Origin: Strigamia acuminata
Lineage: Eukaryota > Arthropoda > Chilopoda > Geophilomorpha > Linotaeniidae
Assembly: GCA_949358305.1 (NCBI GenBank)
Contig: OX442316.1
Coordinates: forward strand, 8,430,001 to 8,494,000
Direction of reading: 5' to 3'
Length of the DNA: 64,000 nt
In this document: positions 19,576-33,600 of the stretch, piece by piece
Numbering within the stretch: the first letter of the stretch is position 1
Layout of the letters: every line of letters starts with the position of its first letter
The notes under the pieces: model-generated
Databases searched by the model: none
Told to the model about the DNA's origin: nothing
Seen by the model: only the letters and a program-made list of their open reading frames with translations
Position numbers and translations under genes: made by a program

Positions 19576-20400
19576 TGTTAATATAACAATACCGTATTGC
19601 ATTGCTTCCACGGGCGATAAATCGGGTCGGGTACTTTCCAAAGCATAATCGCCACTCACAAGTCGGAACAATTTCAACTCCTAATTAATAGCAACTTGAA
19701 AACATAGATGGCGCCACTGTTTTCCTATCGCAAACTGTCTCTGGTCGCTCCTGCCATCTAGAGACGACTGAACGAAACAATACCAGATTGAATACCGCCC
19801 ACACATTGCGATTTATGAAAACAATGTCTTCATTTTTCCTCGCTGAGTGGCCCCACCGATTAACGATGAACGATGTTTATACAGTTGGAGCAATTAATTT
19901 GAGATTCCATTTTAACTGTTTTCAATTTTTTTTTAATTACAATTTTCTTAAATGTAGTTTAAAATAAAAAAATTGAATTTCCCACTTTGAGATGATTGAA
20001 TGGCTGAAGAGTCATTCTAAATATACTATATACCGACCAATGGTTGCTGCCTGTTGTCGGCTATCATGTCACATGGTTCTTCCTCCCACAATCCAATCTG
20101 ATTCTTATTCCCTATCCCTCCGAGCCACTATTGCGCTTGCTTGTGTGTGTTGATTTTCAAAGTACAAAATGAAAAATCGGCACGATTTGTTTGCATTCAT
20201 AAATACCGTAATAAGTGTTTTCGTGGGCAAAAATTGGAATTTAGTATTTGAAGCTTGGCGCATCAAGATAATGGATGCAGACTGTAGTCAGTGCTTGCTA
20301 ATATTATTAATAATTAAGCCTTTTCCATTTATATGTAATGTAATTGCTACAGTATAATAATAAATGTTTCATTAAAAAAAATAGACACTTCTATCAGTTG
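19576..20400. other. intergenic, no gene seen
   Basis: AT-rich DNA with short frames only. It lies downstream of the 3' end of the minus-strand transporter gene. Confidence 0.5.
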
Positions 20401-20565
20401 ATTTTATTTAAAAATATATATTTTTATATACACATTCCATTATTACCTAATTTACAACTATTCCCATTGAAAATGCACCAATAATTAAAGTGAACATCAT
20501 CTTTTTGTACGAAACATAATCAATAGTACCTAGGTTAATACTGCTACGCTCTTAAACATTTTAGT

Positions 20566-22470
20566 TTACAACTCAGTAGTTGGATTTTCAGTTCGTGCTT
20601 GATATCGACGTTTAAATGGTATTACGCAACACATAATGAGTGGAGACAACGAAGTAATCCCACCCAAAGTTAATATACTCATTTTAAAGTCTCCAGTTAC
20701 ATCTCTAATATGACCTGCAAATGGTGTGCCTAGCATAGTTGTAAGCCCCATACTAGTACGTACTAATCCAAACGATGATCCTAATGAAGGTGCACCATGA
20801 TGTTCAGTCAACAGTACGGGAATAAGAATAAACGCAGAGCCAGCAAAAAAACCGTAAAGGAAAATACAAACAGCAATTGCAATATAATTTTCAGCAAGGG
20901 AAATTGCCACCAATGCAATGCTTAACAAAGCGGTTCTAAAAAAAAAAAATAAGATAAAAAAAAAATGTTTTATAACGAGAAATCAGATAATCAAAATACT
21001 AAAATACACATACGCAATGATATATCCTTGCTGCTTTCTAATTATATTTTTATCAAAAATAAAACCACTTCCGATTCTCCCCAATAAGTCTCCTGCTGCA
21101 GAAATAGACACGAGCAAGCCCGCTTCATACTTCGAATATCCTAACGCTAAAGCGTGTGGTGGAACAAACACTAAAGTTTGTGGATAACCTACTGATAAAA
21201 ACATCACCGATGCACACACTATCAAGAAAATTGGATTATAAAGAAGTGTTAGGTCCAGATAAAGATAATGTTCTACCCACTGAAAGCAGGTATTAGATTT
21301 TGATCTATTGAACATTGAATATCGTCCTTCAACTCCTCTCCGATAGCCCTAAAAGAATAATAAAATGTCATAAGATGTCATTATCGAATGTGCAGGTATC
21401 GAATGTTTTGTATACGCACTATTGATTGTGACGGCCTTGGTGTAGGATTTTTAATTTCATCAGTATTTCTTTCCTCAGATTGCCTCGCATGAAGTTGTTT
21501 TAATTCACGTTTTGGCACAGGATCTCTGTACAAAAGTGCTCCCGCACACACGTGCAGAATTAGTCCTCCTTGAATTAATAAGGCACCTCGGAACCCATAT
21601 GTATCGACTAAATATTGCAATAGTGGCGGTTGAAACATCGACCCTATCCCTGTGCCTGCCAAGGAAAATCCAACGGCTTGTGTTCGGCGCTTACGAAAAT
21701 ATTTAGCAACAATCATAATTCCGGGATTACACGCCAATCCTGCACCAATACCTGAAATAATTATTTAAAATGATTAACATTGTATGTTTGACATACAATA
21801 AGAATTAACACTACGTTTATTGATTAGTACATCCTGTTAACAGACCTCTAAACTCGTTTTTTTATGAGTGGGGTCTCACATGTGGTGTTAGGGGAGGAAA
21901 ATGGGGATGGCTTTTGTTACATTGCAAGTAAAAAAGGTTTTATTAACTCACCAGCAAGAAAGAAGCAAAATTGCATATAGTATACATTCATAGCAAAGAA
22001 ATTTAAACTGACACCAACTCCTGCAAATAAACCTCCAACAAATGCTATTGTACGGCAAGAATATGCACCCGACAAAGCACCTGCTACTGCACCTGTAATA
22101 AATACCGGTAGAGTTCATAATTATTATTTTTTTTTTTACTTTTTAACTGTTTCTTACCAAGTCCCACAGTTAATGTCATGACCACAGTCGGAATCATAGC
22201 GATCTCGATGTGCTTCGCTTCTGGAAATGATTCTTTGACGTCATTGTAAATAATACCAAATGTTCGGCTCATTCCAACTAATAATGCAAAAGTGATGAAA
22301 GCGGCCAGAACGCAAAGCCAACCCCATCCGCCATCTGGTGGAACCCAAGTCGATTCAGCCAGTTGCCCCACTTGGCTTTTATTCAGGATTTGTGGTCGCG
22401 TGGCTTCGGTTCCCTTAAGAAATTCTTCATCCTCCTGACTTTTATCTTGAACCACAGCATTTCTAGTCAT
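20566..22470 (-). CDS. SLC16 monocarboxylate transporter-like protein, MFS (5 coding exons)
   Basis: Coding exons, in order: 22158-22470, 21952-22092, 21420-21751, 21014-21348, 20566-20935. All have GT-AG borders and the 1491 nt close in phase to a 496-residue protein. A cytosolic N-terminus leads to PPDGGWGW (residues 45-51) at TM1, the first SLC16 signature. YFRKRRTQAVGFSLAGTGIG near TM5 is the second. A central loop (RDPVPKRELKQLHARQSEER) separates two six-helix halves, and the C-terminus is short (ARTENPTTEL). Length suits the family. Substrate cannot be read off: SLC16 members carry lactate/pyruvate with protons, but many arthropod paralogues are orphans. The start ATG lies four bases into its exon. 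AATAAA on the minus strand at 20403-20408 fits the 3' end. No lesions seen. Confidence 0.92.
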
Positions 22471-22628
22471 TCTTCTAAACAAAACAAAAATACAATCAAT
22501 TAATGACACGGTATTGAAACCTTTAAAATTAATCATTTTCTTACGGTATCGACTGTTGCACTGCACAGGCTTCGTGTTTTCGAGAAAGCTAATGGTTGGT
22601 TTTCGAGCGGCGTCTGCTGATTACTCAC

Positions 22629-22800
22629 CAGTGTCCATGATGCGTAGCATTTCTATTTCTACATACGTACGAGAGAATAAATAAATAGTTGCGTTTAGTA
22701 TTACCACACATCAACAATGACTACACGTTTTTCCGTATTTTTTCGAGTCAATTTACCTCATGATGTCTGTGTTGTACGAAGCATGCCGTTTTCCTTCTCT
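22629..22800 (-). other. probable 5' UTR exons of the SLC16 gene, with uORFs
   Basis: A GTATGTAG acceptor and a GTGAGT donor define a 30-nt exon at 22629-22658. A further donor (GTAAAT) follows 22757, so a first exon may lie at 22757 to about 22800. Joined to the first coding exon, ATG CTA CGC ATC ATG GAC ACT G is followed by AA GAA TGA. This is a nine-codon-or-shorter upstream frame whose TGA overlaps the main ATG as ATGA. Splicing is inferred, not shown. Confidence 0.4.
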
Positions 22801-23666
22801 TCGTTACTCCTGTGACTGACGCAATAGCATCATCGATTTTTCTTTTCGTGTGAAATTTTCCCGGGTTTACATAACAACTGAATCAGATGACTGACTATTC
22901 TTATTTTTAGATGATTTGCGACCTATAAAATTTTAATAACAATGAGAAATGCACATAAAGTTGATTTATGTAACTTGATTTGTAACATTAAATAAATCAA
23001 ATATATGTTATTCATATAATCTCGTGTGATATGTTTTACGTAATAAACTTAATTTTAGCTTTCTGTCTCTTTCTTATATAAATCAAATCACTCACAATTA
23101 GCCAAATGGTTTTATACAGCAACCGAGGTCACTTATTCTAATTGCTTTACCATAAGTTGATGAGTGTTCGGCCAACAGATTGAGCCACTGCAGCGTCAAG
23201 CAGCGAAGCTCTCGAATTACAAGAGGAGGAGCTTTGAATTTGACTCGTTGAATCCATACATGAAGCATTAATTTCCGAAGTACTTTTTTTTAAAAATTGT
23301 TTTAAATGTTCTTAAATTTTTTACATGGAATTATATGGCTTTATTTACAGCCAAATTTAGATTAAAAAATCTAAAAGAAAAATCAAAGAAAGTCATAGAT
23401 ATATATATATTTTTATTTGTTTTTATAATGAATAATAAAAAATAACTTGGTTATCTTTCTTCACAGTCAACAAGATTGAGTTTCAGTAGTGTATACATCG
23501 ATTAACTCATGACTAGTTGCTGAATTTGTCATAAACAAAGGCTTCGTTAGCTTTAAAACTTCTATCTCTTCATCGTCCTCAATTAAACATTAACTAGTTA
23601 CAATAGCCCACGAAATTCGACTATTGAAAACTCATCTATGTAAATTTACATTAAAAGTTCAATTCA
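22801..23666. other. intergenic, then 3' UTR of the PTB-SH2 gene
   Basis: No gene. On the minus strand AATAAA at 23412-23417, about 250 nt past the stop codon at 23667, is a fitting polyadenylation signal for the adaptor gene. Confidence 0.5.
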
Positions 23667-24634
23667 TCACACGGTGAGATCGGCCATTATCTTGCGAAAA
23701 TCTGCTAATGTGTTGTAATCAGGATCGTCGTCAATATCGGCAAAATCTTGATTACTGTCATGTTTGGAAAAGTTTGGATTATATCGTGAAAGTGAGAGCG
23801 GACATGGCAGCAACTCAGGCATTACGGAGTGATGTGTGATTAGTGCAGTAAGAGTTGTGAATTCTTTCGTAAAACCCTTAAAAACAGAATAATTTCAACA
23901 GCAATTATTAAAGATCATTTATTCAAGCACGAATGCTATAATACCTTAATTTTGTATCCTTTATTGGTTTTCATAATCAAGTAATGAGCAATACCACTCG
24001 GCTGAAATTCTCTCGGCACTCTCAATGATAATGCATAACATCCAGGTTTAGTGGTACTCTCACGGACCATGAATGCGCCGACTGGTTCTTGGCTAAGAAC
24101 TTCCAAAGCGATCTCCCTAATTTTCGACAAAACATTATTGTTATTCTCATTGGACTTTAAATTTCTTTTGATGTTTTACCTGGGGATTCCTGCTTGAAAC
24201 CAAGGAGCTTTTTTGAGTTCCCCCTCTTCAGAATCGTTGGAAGACTGAAGAGAATCGTATCTAAGCGTGTGAAACATTATTATCACACAATTAATAAAGT
24301 TACTGCAATTGTACCTTTCGGGTAATGGTGGCGGAGACGATTCGCTACTACAACTGCTACCGCTTTGTTGACTGATCCTTTTGTTCACTTTGGCTTCACA
24401 GCTTTTCATCACCATTCCAGTCACCTCCCGTTCTTGAATTAGGATGGTGTTACTATGCAAAAAGGTACAATGTTCCGTTGGATCTTGTATCATTACAGAC
24501 TCCTGGACGAGGGAGTTCTGACTCTCCGACGAACGAGATGACCGTTTACTACTGTCGGACGATTGGTCCATGTACGAGTCCGTTAACGGTGGACTAGGAA
24601 TTGATTGGATTTTGCTGTTTGCTTTGCTCAGACA
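23667..24634 (-). CDS. 3' exons: SH3 ligand and SH2 domain
   Basis: Exons 24315-24634 (phase 0 in, 2 out), 24180-24260, 23945-24116 and 23667-23876. The first holds SSPPPLPER. The SH2 domain starts APWFQAGIPREIA and runs through GAFMVRESTTKPGCYALSLR and GIAHYLIMKTNKGYKIKGFT to ITHHSVMPELLPCPL. The invariant betaB Arg (VRES) is present, so phosphotyrosine binding is expected. After the SH2 domain an acidic tail contains DPDYNTLADF, a possible tyrosine phosphosite. Stop at 23667-23669. Confidence 0.92.
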
Positions 24635-27600
24635 CTAAAAACACACAAATAAAAAGTAATTAATTAAAACTCCACTGTTTAATATACCTATTTTAAATAC
24701 CGTTCTTATTTAACAGTTTTATTATTATTATTATTATTGTTATTAAATTTTTAATAGATTTAAGCACCAATAAAGCAGAAGACAAAATTTATTACGTTTA
24801 GCAAAGTTTATTCTGTTGCTTTAAATTAAAAGTATTTTCCTAAATGATTGTTTTCTTTAACCCTCGTTGGAGGCATTAGGCTATACGGATTTAGGAACAA
24901 GCACTTTCTTTTACAGAAAATATTTTTTCCAGTTTATTGTTTTTTGCTGAAAATTTGTGACTACTCAGGTGAAATTTATAATTATTGGTTATTTATTTAA
25001 TTAATTATTCAGAATTGAAATTTTCTGCCACTTAAAGCTCCAGTATAACTTTTAAGGTGGCTTTGCTGCACTAGTAAAGAGCGCTTCAGTAAATAGGTTT
25101 TGGCTTTTACCAGTAGTGTTTAAAACCACCACCAGATGGTTCAAACTTATTTATTTTTATTGTTTACGTATTGCGCCCTCTACAAAATTAGTTGCAAACT
25201 AAAAATAAACTAAATTCCGCTTTAACCAATCGACCTAAAAATTGTCCCTTAAACGCGTAATGCCAAATACCAAAGCGGGTACAATTTACCCTTAACGCAC
25301 TAACACTTACTCGTTGGGTAGAAGGACTGTTGTTTTGGCGACGATATTGGAAGCCCGAATCTTGAATAGATACTTCGTCACTGATGTTATCAGTACTAGA
25401 TCCCATCCCCTCGTTAACGTAACCAGACAAACCATGCGCGACATTGCCTGCCATATCTTTGACCAACGGTCTCAGTTCTTCTTCACAACTAGAATCGACA
25501 AAAGTGGTGGTCGAAGTGGCCATTGTCAGCCTTTTAATTAGAGGCGGTTTATCAACTAGGCGTTTGTAAGAATTCAGTTCTGTCGGCGAAATCATTTCCT
25601 CACTACTCGTACTAGATGGAGTCATTAATAAATCTTCTTCGTTCCTCAAATTCTCCAATCCAGGTATGGATTTTGGTTTAGTCGGATGACCGCCAACAGG
25701 AGACCGATTTACCATAGCTGGGGAATGATGCGGAGAACGGGTTAAATTCCCATTAGCTTGATCTAATCGGTGATGGCAAGGAGACCCAGCAAGACCAGAT
25801 ATAACGTTCATCTCGACCACACGGTCCAACGCCGGCTCTTTATGCCTGGATCGACCAAGCAAGTGTTTAGCCTAAGAAAAAAATAGAAAAATTTACATGT
25901 TTTATTGAATGACTTGGTTATATAAACACCTCGATACAATTTTGTTAGTTTAGCACACTCAAAGTGTCAAATTTGCCTTCTACCTTATTATTATTATTAA
26001 ATTTATTTAAGTTTATACTGCGGATAATGTTTATTCTCATTAAATCGTGAATGGAGTAATAAACACCATTCTCAATAGGAACGATTAAACAGCGGCTCAA
26101 AATAACAATTCAAACTTGTAGTAAAACTCATTAAAATATTTAATTTAGTAACTAGAAGCGAAATTGTAGGACCAAAATTATATTATAATGTATATACCAA
26201 ATGTTTCTAAAAATGATAACTCAACCGCAAAGTCTGTAATTTAACATTCGCCGCGAAACTTCAGCTTAATATTCATATGACAAATGTCGCAATTAATGTA
26301 TGAAAACTGAAGCTGAAAAATTAATGTACATTACTTAATTTAAAGCATTACACACTTACGTTTTAACAAATCCCTGTTAATCATTTTTCATTAAAAACAA
26401 AAACAAAAAAACTTAAAATGTTAATTTAATGTAATGTAGCAACTTTTTACGCACAACAGTTGTAGCTGCGATCAATTATGAATAACAAGAACATGTTCTC
26501 TCAAATGGCATTCTGTGATCTCAGTGTTTAGTCGTGAGAAGAGGTTAAAAATAAAAATTAAACTACACAAACAAATTAAGATTCCAACACAATAAAAAGA
26601 AGAAAAAAAGTTTGCTTCTCTTGTAATTCTTGAAGAATTAAAGTTTATTTTATCTTGCGTGCAATCTGTGCGCAGAGCGAAGCAAATATAAGAGGGATTT
26701 GCTGCTAATTCAATTAGGCCAAACAATTCTCCAACCTATTGGTGTTATTTGACAAGGTAATCTTTGCAACCAAACTTAATCGACCTCACGTCACACTCCC
26801 ATATCCAGAGTTAATCTCAAGCAGAAAGGAGCACTTGTGTTCTACGATTAATGGACATCGCAGACCAAAAAAATTTCTTCCAGAAGAAATTAAAAAAACA
26901 ACAACATATATTTGAAACTTCCAATTGGTATAGAGCATTCCCGTGTGCTATCTGGGTAATTAAGCAATTCCTAATTGGCTCTCAATTATAATTACTTAAA
27001 TTTTGCACTTTCAATCTTCATTAAACAGATTAAGAGAATGGTGATTGTATTAAATACTTACTCTATTCAATACAATCAGAAAAAAAAGTAAAGATTAAAT
27101 TTAAACAAAAAATTCATCTCCACCCAATGATTTATTAAATTATTTTTATATTTAATCTGTCCCTTTAGACTGTATTTGTAGTTTGTCGGATGAAGCGCTA
27201 AATTAATCCCTTTTCAAGTAAATCATTAAAAAAAATGTTCAATCTAACATAAACAAAAGCTTCATTAAATGAGAATGAGAAGTGATTTGTTTTGTTGTCG
27301 TTTGTTTATTTATTTATTTATTTATTTATTTTTTTTACTTAACGTCTATTATCCTTTTCAGATCACGTACACTAAAATTGTTTTCAGTCTTATAATATCT
27401 TACCCACAGCCAGTTATGTCCAAAATGTTTTTCTTTCCTATCTTGTCGAGGTAGACTATTGGAATTGGAGTTCCTCAGCTCACTGTTTACCAACTGAGAT
27501 GTGGACAGAGGCCGATGCAAAGGTGAGTTATCGCACGAACTAGGCGGGGTAGACAACGGGGTGATATGATCACTAACTCCTTCGTAGAAACCTTTGTGGT

Positions 27601-30600
27601 GGTGATGATTGCGTCTATGACCGGTCACTAATCCATCCGATAATTGCGAAGTACGTCGATTCTTTTGCAGCTGGGCTGCGTATGCCATGCGAAATGCATT
27701 TCCTACAATTGCATTGAGCTCCTCGGCCTGCAAAATACAAAATAAAACCACTTTACAATTTTAAACTTTCCATAAATATACGAGAATACGTCTTAATCTC
27801 ATTAATATCGTGCCAGAGGCTCAACTACATTACCAATTGCTATCATTTCTGTCTAATTACATTTCCCCTCCACCCTAAAGCAGTCATGAGAATTTCGACA
27901 AAAGCATCTGCTAATGATAATACTCGTCAACTATGTCAAAAGCAACCCCTTCTTTACTGAAACGCAGCTTCCCTACCGCACTCGCTTTGCATTCCATCAA
28001 AAGGTATCTGATGACTTCTAGTTGCCCACCCGCTCGAAAATAAGGCAAATTGCTAAACCGTATCTGCATAAGACAAACACGTAGATCAATCTTCAATTTA
28101 CTGTACAAAGTGGGCGGTGTTGAAACTAATTAATAAATAACCCATAAATTTTAATTTCATCATTCCTTTTTCCTTCAGCAGTTTTCAAATAGTTTGTGCA
28201 TTTTTAAAATTGATTTTCAAGTTTTTAAAAAACAAAAAAAAAAAAAATTGTTTACTAAAACGTGCATAATCGATTTGAGTCATTTATAATTAATTTTGGA
28301 AATTAGAATAAAGTCAAATTTCCTACTTTTATACTAAATGATTCGCATATCTACACCACATAAATTGTAACGAATATTTTTCTGACGTATTTTTGCTGTT
28401 TTGATTTCTTTTTCACCGCAACCATCCACAACTTCATTTCCATCGAAAGACGAAGAGTAAAGGGGGAAAAGATCTTTGATTAAGGATTTTTTTTTCGTTT
28501 GCCTTTTCGATATTGTGTCATAACCGCGGGAGTCCCCTCTTTGCCTTTTATAATGTTAAAAATTCATTTTAAGCCCTGATTCACTTCAATACTCCTTTTT
28601 CTCATCCCTCCTCAACACACATATACACGTCTTTTTTTCCCCAGTTTTTTTTTCTCTACCGAGAGTTCTTTCAATCTCCTCGTGCACCCTGCTGTAGTTC
28701 CTGCCTCCAGCTAGGATGAGAAGATTCACATCTTTTCCTTCATCACCATGAAAATCGACAAATTAACAGTTGCTCAAAACGATTTTTTCCAATATACATA
28801 TCATAAATCAAAATATGTCATCGTAAATTCCCATTATAAAAACAATTGTCATGAATGGCTTAGAACGTCACAACTAATAAAACTTTAAAGAAAAAAATAA
28901 TAATGACAACGCTCGATGAACCAGAATAAACTCTTTTCATTTACTCTCTCCAAGAGATGTATCCAAACTGAATACGGGCAACATCCAGACGATATAGCCA
29001 CTGAAACTGCAGTAGTAGTTTACGCCAGACGACCCTCAAGGGAGGCGAGAAACAATTTTCACAGCCAACGCAAGTTGCAATACTCACGCACAAACACAGC
29101 ACCACTCACACATCACACCAACTAAATTAAAATGAATTTCAACTGCACATAAGTCTTGATGGAGCAAGTTATATTAAAACCAAGCAATAAATTTTTGCGA
29201 TAATAATTACAGTCAAATTTGATGTATCAGCAAAACATTTTTTTTATTATACCACTTGTAATGGGAAAATCTCTTTTTCTCCTTATCAAACCAATTTACT
29301 TTATCTGTTGTCGATAATAAAAAAAATTGCTGTAGCGGAATTGAGATGTGCTGACGTTTGTAGATGGTACGGTTTAATGGTTATGACACTTCCAACTTCT
29401 CAAATGCTAATAACTAACCGAAATTTGTCGAATTGATTCGCAAAACAGTTTTTAAAACAATTGTATGCAACATTTCAACATTTGAAGTGATTATGAGAAA
29501 CTTATCTCTCCATGCATAAAGAGCAAACACCTCGCAGAAACGTCTAATAAATCTTTAACGTTCAGAGAAAATTAATTACATTTGCATGGGATGCAAATTT
29601 TTCTGTGGGGAGTTTTCGTGAAGTGGTGCTCATTTATTATAGCATTAATTGTGCACTAATTACTCCACTCCCACACAGCAATTAGCATTATCCTTGTAAA
29701 CTTGTTACGTAAGAAGAGCAGATTTATCATTTTATAACAGACATCTTTAAAAATTTAAAAATTTAATAAACCTATTTTGAAGAACATGTTGAAATCTTAT
29801 TACTTTTCACTATTATGAGTACAAAGCAAAGTATTTTCCGTTTATAAAACCCTTAAAAAGTGAAAAAGACTCTGAAAAGGGAGCAAAATCAGTGATTGTG
29901 GGAGGCCAAACAAATCTTTGGAGGATGTCCATTCACTCAATTAGCCTCAATGACCACATCAAAGATAAGGATTTACGAGGTCAACATCGACGACTGACAT
30001 GCACTGATAAGAAAATGCTAATCAAAAGTCCAAACACCGTAGTTGTCGTCGGAAGTAAAACTACTCCGCACTAAAAAGCAGATGCGTGGGAAGAAAATAT
30101 GAATGAGAATTGATCTGCATTTCGAATGCAGAAGGTTTTATCAGCGCATCAAAACTTGAAAATTGTCCCAACTGAGGCAATAGCATCTCCCACTTACCTC
30201 TAAACATGATGCAAAGAAGGATGTTTCTATTCCATTGATAAAATGAGGCCAACCACAGCAGTGCGTGCCGTGGCACCACGCGACTGATGCTTTGGACTCG
30301 ACACTCGGTGGAATCAATGGCGTGGTACAGGGAGAGTCCACTGAGCGTGCGCCAACTGGGGAGGATGCTACAAGTTCGAGTCAGTACGAGCTGATGGGGG
30401 TGACGTTGACAGTAAAAAGTTTCCCCCAAGGAAGGGAAGATGCGTAACCATGGAGATGAGACGATGTGAATTAATCCCCCAGTATTTCATCCGAGCGAGC
30501 ACGAAGGGGGCGATAAAACAAGTGCAAAACTTGTTTTCTAATGTTAAACATCAACAGGTAGGTTTAGTTGACGTGTTCTGCCCTTCGTTGGCCTTCAGAC

Positions 30601-33600
30601 GTTTGACCTGCTCGAGGCCACGATAATTTCATTACGAGCCAACGTCACATCGAACAAACAACCACAAAGATCTCGAGTAATTACAGGTGAAAATATTCCT
30701 CGTTCTCAGAGGAAACACGCTTGGACTGGTTTGGACGGAAAAATCTTCAAACCATACAAACTTGTTATTATTATACAAAAGTAGAAGCAGCTAGGCTAAA
30801 GAAAGAAGAAAAAAAAATCGATTCCAACCATTCCTATTCAATGATCAGCTCCGTACATTTCTAAGTGCACCTTTTTCCACCCGTTATCATCAAACTAATG
30901 TCGACTGGAATAAAAATTGCGTGACTGAGAGTCTGTGACTCTTAAAAATCACACGTAAAACCAATGACAACAATAACAAAGGTCATTATTTTCAATTCCC
31001 ATCCTTGAATAAATAAACGGAGCAAAAAATGAATGAGTAATTGGTTTCAAGCTAGATGCTAGTCTAGTTTTTCTACAATAAATTATACAAATTATGTCAA
31101 TGTCACTCTAATCTTAAATGAAATGTTAGTAAAAAATAAATAAAAAGAATTGAAAATTTCCCAATATTCAGATTTAATTTCCTAACAAAAGATTTTTTAA
31201 AAAAATATATAAACTTTTTAAAAATTAAAGCCATTCACTATGCACTTACATGTAAACGCCTGAAGAGAAAGAATCGGATGACTCAGATCAGACTGTCAGG
31301 TATAAACAGAAAAACTGAATAGGCTGTCAGTTCGAAGCCCCCTATCGGTTTGCAAATCATGTCATTAAGATGCATCCAACCGAACTTTCCCTTCTGTTAC
31401 CCATTAATTAGAAATCCTTGATTTTTTCCCTTTTGGTCTATTGCTCTTACCGTGATACCTAAGTGATTGCATGCTGACTTACAAGTAATATGTATAGGAA
31501 ATGACAAACGGGCAAAAAATATTGCTACTTAAATTTCCTTGAGCCGCACATTAAATGTTAAAATCATTTGATTCGGTGTAATAATGCGCGGCTCACGAAT
31601 GGGTATAACACACGACCGCCTCATAAAAATCTGCATGTAATATGCATCATAAAAATACCAATAGTGTTTAAAAGTAACGTTGCAAACTTTGTGTTGCCAA
31701 AACTCGAGAACAAAGTGGCGAAAAATAATAGGTTGGGTTATGAAAAAAGCGAGAGCGAACAAAATCAACTGTAATGAGCGTCATAGCCCCGAAATTAATT
31801 AATCCGTCGATTAATAATAACATGTTGAAAGTCGAGCTCAACTTTTTCGCTAAACTTTTTTTTCTTTTACATTTTTTTTAATTTAAGCTGTCAGGAAACT
31901 TATCTCGTATTTAATGACAAGAAAATAATTGAAACAACTAATTAAACATTTGTTTTTGAAAAAAAAATTAAAATTAAAGTCTAGCACCTGTCGATTTAAT
32001 GAACTATTATCGAAATTCCACTATTCTTTAACTCTTTCGAAATGGTCAACCAAAGTGATAATGATAAATCCCCACTCCCACAGAGTTCAATAACAACTGA
32101 CGCCACATTGGCCATGATGCAGCACTCTCGCTGCCCTGCTAAATGACACAGCACTTGTAGCAAACGCGTTATTTACTCTCTCTCCCTAATAAATATCTCC
32201 ATCATAAAATCGAAAAGAAAAAAAAAATTACAAATACTTATATGAATCACACACATCAGGTTTTGTGGTTGGATTAAAAAACTGGGATAAATAAAATCCC
32301 TTTCAGCGTGTGTGGCCGTTAAACACCTTATAAATCACTTTGCGGCAGATCAACTGTCCTTGTCCAGTGGTCAACAAACTTCCCACCCTCCGAAAAACCT
32401 TCTTGCTTTCAATCGAGTTTATCATTCCCTTTTAGCCATCCACAGAAGAACACAGCTGCCAAGCATGTTATCAAGCAACTTGTCAGTGATTTATATGGCG
32501 TTAAAGGATGACAGGTTTCAACCCCTCATAAATTATCGATCAGCTGATAGAGGAAAAAAATTCCAAGCATTACACACACACACACAGCTCGGTCATTCAG
32601 TATCTCCACAGCGCAGCAACCACAATTTTACGCATTTCGAGAAATTTGTAAAATACTTCCGTGTAGTGAGCCCTCACTAACAATAACTGTTGTCGTAGAA
32701 GCTGTAGTTGATGTGTTGTTCAACCTTGGACTCGTGTACTTTGGCCGAGTTGGAAAAATGATTAAAAAGTAAACAATTTTCAAAATATAACCAAACTAAC
32801 AATAGATTTGCATTTTAATCATGCTGAAATAGTGCTATAATAAGTACAAGAGTGATACTCTTTCTCACAAATTTTGAAAATACATTATAATTTCAATTTA
32901 TTTTTGAACCAAATGGGCTTGTTCGACTATTTCATAAATATTTAAAAATTTAAAAATATTTTAAAAATTGATTTAATTTTCCTCCCCCAGCCCAAAATTT
33001 GATGGGCCACGAGGGAAAGTTAAATGCAAAAATCTCATTTATTTCCGGATGCCGTGGGGTAAATACCTTGAGAAACGAGGGAGGGATAAAATGACGACCA
33101 CACAATACCTCCACCTAATTCCTGCCAGAGCGTGTGAATTCCGTAATAACTGATTTATTTTTTCAGGTGTGCACTTATGTGCAGCTGGATTTTTTTTCCC
33201 GTATAATTAGGCTGTCAACCTCATTATTTATTACACAAAGATTTTGAATCTTAGTGACTTCCACTTTTCTCCACTCACAAGGGTCGTTGCATGTGTTTAC
33301 ATCCCGCAGCAAAGGCGGAGTGGAATTTCACTTTACGATCCTTCACAGTTTATTTTGGACTCTAAATATAGACTTGTACTTGTGTTCAAGTGACTTAATT
33401 TTATTTTAAAACACATGGGATCGTACTCCGTTGTTAAAAAGAAAAAAAAATAAATGGAATAAATTGAAGAGAAGACAAGCAAGAAAAAGACAAATATTTC
33501 CCCTCTTTACTATTTCTTTTCTTCTTGGGTAAGAGAACAAAAGCCCAGTTAGACTCCGAACTTCGACACACACCTGACAAAGCATTTCATTCGAATGTAC

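Noticed and set aside
30061-30429. 122-codon minus frame with overlapping plus frames in a GC-richer intron block
   Set aside because: Frames on both strands, no domain; the donor near 30195 does not match the phase of the next adaptor exon.
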